64,000 nt of DNA, from assembly GCF_026153455.1 (NCBI RefSeq), contig NZ_CP110629.1, positions 3,038,001-3,102,000 on the forward strand, given 5' to 3'. Below the pieces are notes generated by a model, which saw only the letters and a program-made list of their open reading frames with translations, had not been told where the DNA came from and ran no database searches. Below are positions 60,901 through 64,000 of the stretch, piece after piece. This stretch comes from Marinimicrobium sp. C6131. GTDB lineage: Bacteria > Pseudomonadota > Gammaproteobacteria > Pseudomonadales > Cellvibrionaceae. Position numbers and translations under genes: made by a program. Position 1 is the stretch's first letter, and every line of letters begins with the position of its first letter.

Positions 60901-62049
60901 TCAGGCGCTTTCGCTGAATGCCCCTTGTTCCGCCGTGCAGATATACAGACTTTCCCGAATGCCGGTGCGCTTGTGGTACTTATCCGACACAGCCTGCTCC
61001 ACCGCGCCCACCAGCTCTCGGGGAACCAGAGCCACCACACAGCCTCCGAAGCCGCCACCGGTCATGCGCACTCCGCCGCGCACGCCAATCACCTGGGCAA
61101 TAATTTCCACCAGCATATCCACCGGTTCGACGGTGATTTCAAAGTCCTCACGCATGGAGCGGTGAGACTCCGCCATCAGTCGACTGACAGCTCCATAATC
61201 CGACTCCTCAAGAGCGCGAGCCATGGCAAGCGTACGCTCGTTCTCTGAAATGACATGCCGAGCGCGTCGAAATACAGGGTCCGAAAGGTGCTCCGCGCTC
61301 GATTCGAGCTGTTCCATAGTCGCTTCCCGCAACGACGTCACGCCCAGTCGGTGCGCCGCCTCTTCGCACTGTTTACGCCGCAGGTTGTACTCACTGTCCA
61401 CCAACCCCCGTTTGACGTTGGAGTTCACAATCACAATCTGATAATTCGGGTTGATCGGGTGGTACTCATAAGCCAGCGATTGACAGTCAATCAGCAAGGC
61501 GTTACCGGCTTTTCCCACAGCGGAAATCAGCTGATCCATAATGCCGCAGGAACAGCCGACAAATTCGTTTTCCGCCCTCTGTCCCATCAGTGCGGCATCC
61601 ACGCCACTTAGCGGCAGATCGTACAAGCTCGCTACGGCTTTGAGCACCGCGACTTCCAAAGACGCGGATGAGCTCAATCCGGCTCCCTGCGGTACATTTC
61701 CGGTGATCGCCATGTCCAGTCCTTGAAAGTCAAAGTGTTCAGCGAGAATTTTCAGCACGCCGCGCACATAATTGCTCCAGGGTTGCGCCTGATCGAACCG
61801 AATGTCATCCAGATTGAAATGGCAGGTGCTGCCCGAGTAATCCAGCGCTATGACCGAAACGGTACGATCGTTTCGTTTGGCAATCGCCACGTCTGTACCG
61901 AAATTAATGGCCGCCGGAAAGACGAACCCCTGATTGTAATCCGTATGCTCACCAATCAGATTGACGCGTCCGGGCGCGTGCACCATGACATCAGGCACAC
62001 GCTGAAAGGTGTGCTCGAAGGCCTGGGCCAACTTGCGGGAATCAATCAT
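60901..62049 (-). CDS. galK: Galactokinase
   Basis: 382 residues, standard length. The galactokinase signature GRVNLIGEHTDYNQGFV, the GHMP ATP-binding loop QGAGLSSSASLEVA and the C-terminal RMTGGGFGGC motif are intact. It phosphorylates galactose at C1. The start overlaps the galT stop by 8 bp. With galT and galM it forms the Leloir part of the locus. Confidence 0.97.
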   Translation of the reverse strand: MIDSRKLAQAFEHTFQRVPDVMVHAPGRVNLIGEHTDYNQGFVFPAAINFGTDVAIAKRNDRTVSVIALDYSGSTCHFNLDDIRFDQAQPWSNYVRGVLKILAEHFDFQGLDMAITGNVPQGAGLSSSASLEVAVLKAVASLYDLPLSGVDAALMGQRAENEFVGCSCGIMDQLISAVGKAGNALLIDCQSLAYEYHPINPNYQIVIVNSNVKRGLVDSEYNLRRKQCEEAAHRLGVTSLREATMEQLESSAEHLSDPVFRRARHVISENERTLAMARALEESDYGAVSRLMAESHRSMREDFEITVEPVDMLVEIIAQVIGVRGGVRMTGGGFGGCVVALVPRELVGAVEQAVSDKYHKRTGIRESLYICTAEQGAFSESA

Positions 62050-63094
62050 GTTGTTGCTCGCTCTTGTAGTGAATCGCGGAAAGGGATCGCAAACGCTCTG
62101 CGGCCTGCTCGGGTGTCAGATCGCGCTGGGCCTCTGCCAGCATTTCGTACCCCACCATGAATTTCCTTACCGTCGCTGAGCGCAATAACGGTGGAAAAAA
62201 GTGGGCATGAACACGCCACTCCGGATGATCCTGATGATCAAACGGCGCACCGTGCCAGCCCATGGAGTAGGGGAAAGACACCCGGAAAAGATTGTCGTAC
62301 AGAGTGGTCAGCCGCTGTATCGCCTCGGCCAACAGGTGGTACCGATTGACGTCCAGATCGGACAGACGGGTCAGCTCGAAACGTGGCAGCAGCAGTGTTT
62401 CAAATGGCCAGGCCGCCCAGTACGGGACAACCACCAGCCAATCCTGGTTCTTGAACACGACGCGCTCGTGCTGATCAATTTCGCGTTCGACATAATCGGC
62501 CAACATGGCCCGACCCTGTGCCTGATGATAGGCGGTGAAACGTTCCAGCTTACGTGCGGCAAGGGTTGGCAACTGTTGTTGCGCCCAGATCTGTCCGTGA
62601 GGATGGGGATTCGAACAGCCCATCATGGCACCCTTGTTTTCGAACACCTGCACCCAGCGATACTCACGGCCGAGCTCCTGTGTCTGATCCCGCCAACAAT
62701 CGATGACCGACGCCAGCTCCGGGATGCTCAACTCGGGCAGCGTTTTTCCATGGTCCGGGGAGAAGCAGATGACCCGGCTGCACCCCTGCTCGGACGCCAT
62801 GGTAAACAGCGGATCATCCGTACTGACTTGCGGCGTGTCGGGCTTGAGTGCGGCAAAGTCGTTATCAAACACGAAGGTCGATTCATAGGGCGGATTCTGC
62901 TCGCCATTGACGCGCCGGTTGCCAGGACACAGATAACAATCCGGATCGTGAGATGGCCGAGCCTCGATATCCGGCGTTTCGGACTGTCCTTGCCAGGGCC
63001 GACGAGCCCGGTGCGGAGAGACCAATACCCAGTCACCGGTCATGGGATTCAGACGACGGTGAGGATGCTCTGTCGGATCAAATATGCTATTCAT
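62042..63094 (-). CDS. galT: Galactose-1-phosphate uridylyltransferase
   Basis: 350 residues. Zinc ligands are CYLCPGN, and the active site NPHPHGQIW contains the catalytic HPH. FDNDFAALKPD and the second HxH (RVHAHFFPPLL) are also conserved. It converts galactose-1-phosphate and UDP-glucose to glucose-1-phosphate and UDP-galactose. The gene is coupled to galK and lies 40 bp after galM. Confidence 0.97.
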   Translation of the reverse strand: MNSIFDPTEHPHRRLNPMTGDWVLVSPHRARRPWQGQSETPDIEARPSHDPDCYLCPGNRRVNGEQNPPYESTFVFDNDFAALKPDTPQVSTDDPLFTMASEQGCSRVICFSPDHGKTLPELSIPELASVIDCWRDQTQELGREYRWVQVFENKGAMMGCSNPHPHGQIWAQQQLPTLAARKLERFTAYHQAQGRAMLADYVEREIDQHERVVFKNQDWLVVVPYWAAWPFETLLLPRFELTRLSDLDVNRYHLLAEAIQRLTTLYDNLFRVSFPYSMGWHGAPFDHQDHPEWRVHAHFFPPLLRSATVRKFMVGYEMLAEAQRDLTPEQAAERLRSLSAIHYKSEQQHD

Positions 63095-63134
63095 GTCCTG
63101 CCCGCTGTGTTGTTCAGTTCAGTACACAGATGAT

Positions 63135-64000
63135 TCAACGCGCCGCTGAAAAGCGGTAGATCACCTGCTGCGTATAGGTTTCGCCGGGACGCAAAATCGT
63201 ATCGGGGAATGCCGGCTGATTGGGAGAGTCCGGAAAGTACTGAGGCTCGAGGCACAGCGCCGTTCGATGCTCATAAGTACGCCCCTCCTTACCCTGGGTC
63301 GAGCCGTCGAGAAAGTTGCCCGAATAAAACTGGAGACCCGGGCTGTCAGTCAGCAACGTCATCTCCCGACCGGATGCCGGATCACGAAGTACGGCGGCAA
63401 CACTCACAGCGTCACCCGGATTTCTCGACAGCACCCAGTTATGGTCGTAGCCCATCCCATGCGCCAACTGCTCATTTTCGGCATCAATGTCTTCGCCGAT
63501 TGGCTTCGAATGTGTGAAATCGAACGGAGTGCCGGATACCGCGCGGATTTCACCGGTGGGAATCAGGCCCTCATCCACTGGCGTGAAATGGTCAGCCTGA
63601 ATGAGCAGCTCATGATCGCCAATGGGGCCCGAGCCTGCCAGATTGAAGTAGGCATGATTGGTCAGGCTGACGGGGGTTGCCTGGTCGGTTGTCGCTTCCA
63701 GTGTCAGGTGAAGCTCGTTATCGGTCGTCAATTCGTACACCGCCGTGGTGGCCAATGTACCGGGATAGCCACCTTGCCCGTCCGGACTCACCAACCGCAA
63801 CCGAACGCCGGCGGTTTCTTCGGTCGTAAACAGTTCGGCCTGCCACACCTGTTTGTGGAAACCGGTGCTGCCGCTGTGCAGATGATGGCCGTTGTTATTG
63901 CGCTCAAGCTCATAGGTTTTCCCATCAAGCTCGAAACGTCCGTTCGCGATACGGTTGCCATAGCGACCGATCAACGCACCGAAATAGTTTTCATCACGCA
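63135..64000 (-). CDS. galM: Aldose 1-epimerase (galactose mutarotase), 5' end outside window
   Basis: At least 288 residues; the frame is open through base 64000 (ENYFGALIGRYGNRIANGRF), and the missing N-terminus would be about 60 residues. The catalytic His is in NHAYFNLAG and the catalytic Glu in LEPQYFPDSPNQP. It interconverts alpha- and beta-galactose to feed GalK. It is the most upstream galactose gene visible; its promoter and any regulator lie to the right of the window. Confidence 0.94.
   Translation of the reverse strand, partial: RDENYFGALIGRYGNRIANGRFELDGKTYELERNNNGHHLHSGSTGFHKQVWQAELFTTEETAGVRLRLVSPDGQGGYPGTLATTAVYELTTDNELHLTLEATTDQATPVSLTNHAYFNLAGSGPIGDHELLIQADHFTPVDEGLIPTGEIRAVSGTPFDFTHSKPIGEDIDAENEQLAHGMGYDHNWVLSRNPGDAVSVAAVLRDPASGREMTLLTDSPGLQFYSGNFLDGSTQGKEGRTYEHRTALCLEPQYFPDSPNQPAFPDTILRPGETYTQQVIYRFSAAR

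Noticed and set aside
1..64000. CRISPR arrays, rRNA or tRNA genes
   Set aside because: No regularly spaced repeats and no cloverleaf or rRNA-like sequence was noticed on reading; a dedicated tRNA search was not possible here.

Overview
The window looks like a chromosomal stretch of a marine, polysaccharide-degrading gammaproteobacterium, probably of the Cellvibrionales (Marinimicrobium, Saccharophagus or Microbulbifer type). This placement is inferred from gene content: moderately high GC, three long TonB-dependent receptors of the Xanthomonas/Caulobacter type, several glycoside hydrolases, flavin-dependent halogenase homologues beside the receptors, and a gmk-rpoZ-spoT housekeeping block. 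No marker gene fixes the genus.

Region 1 (1-12.6 kb) is an accessory island. It opens with the end of a type 1 BREX phage-defence operon (3' part of pglZ, then brxL). A lower-GC gene follows for an SMC/Rad50-like ATPase with a zinc-hook CxxC. Next is the translationally coupled first 14 or so codons of an SbcD-type nuclease gene, broken off at a junction. An intact 3372-bp ISPpu12-type ISL3 element (merR, cation transporter, lspA, tnpA) has 24-bp terminal repeats and a perfect 8-bp target duplication. It sits inside a small DUF7673-like gene. Leftward-reading island genes follow: a small membrane protein, a serine recombinase, a membrane protein, an unknown protein and a lipoprotein. The island seems to end in an AT-rich stretch with three copies of ATGGGTAGTA.

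Region 2 (12.6-24.4 kb) starts with a PAS-GGDEF protein overlapping an RsbQ-like hydrolase, a predicted sensing pair. A D-amino-acid/amino-sugar locus follows: a sodium symporter, RidA, D-aminoacylase and an RpiR-type regulator, divergent from a D-serine-dehydratase-like enzyme. The last gene of the rightward arm encodes a 1281-residue secreted protein joining a GH20 hexosaminidase, an SMP-30-like propeller and a GH19 chitinase.

Region 3 (24.4-42.1 kb) has two leftward blocks, each with a TonB-dependent receptor and halogenase-family flavoenzymes (three in all) plus a cupin_8 or a DUF6445 protein. A rightward periplasmic nitrate reductase operon, napEDABC, with an FNR-like box, lies between them.

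Region 4 (42.1-51.3 kb) carries a nitrate-type ABC transporter (nrtA, nrtB and one ATPase), an outer-membrane porin, then gmk, rpoZ and spoT.

Region 5 (51.3-64 kb) is a leftward galactose/arabinose-glycan locus: galM (cut by the window end), galT, galK and a vSGLT-like symporter. A TonB receptor preceded by two identical LacI-type operator motifs follows, then an uncharacterised secreted protein, a GH43 lipoprotein and a GH2 enzyme. The likely flow is receptor uptake, glycan trimming, sodium-coupled galactose import and the Leloir pathway.
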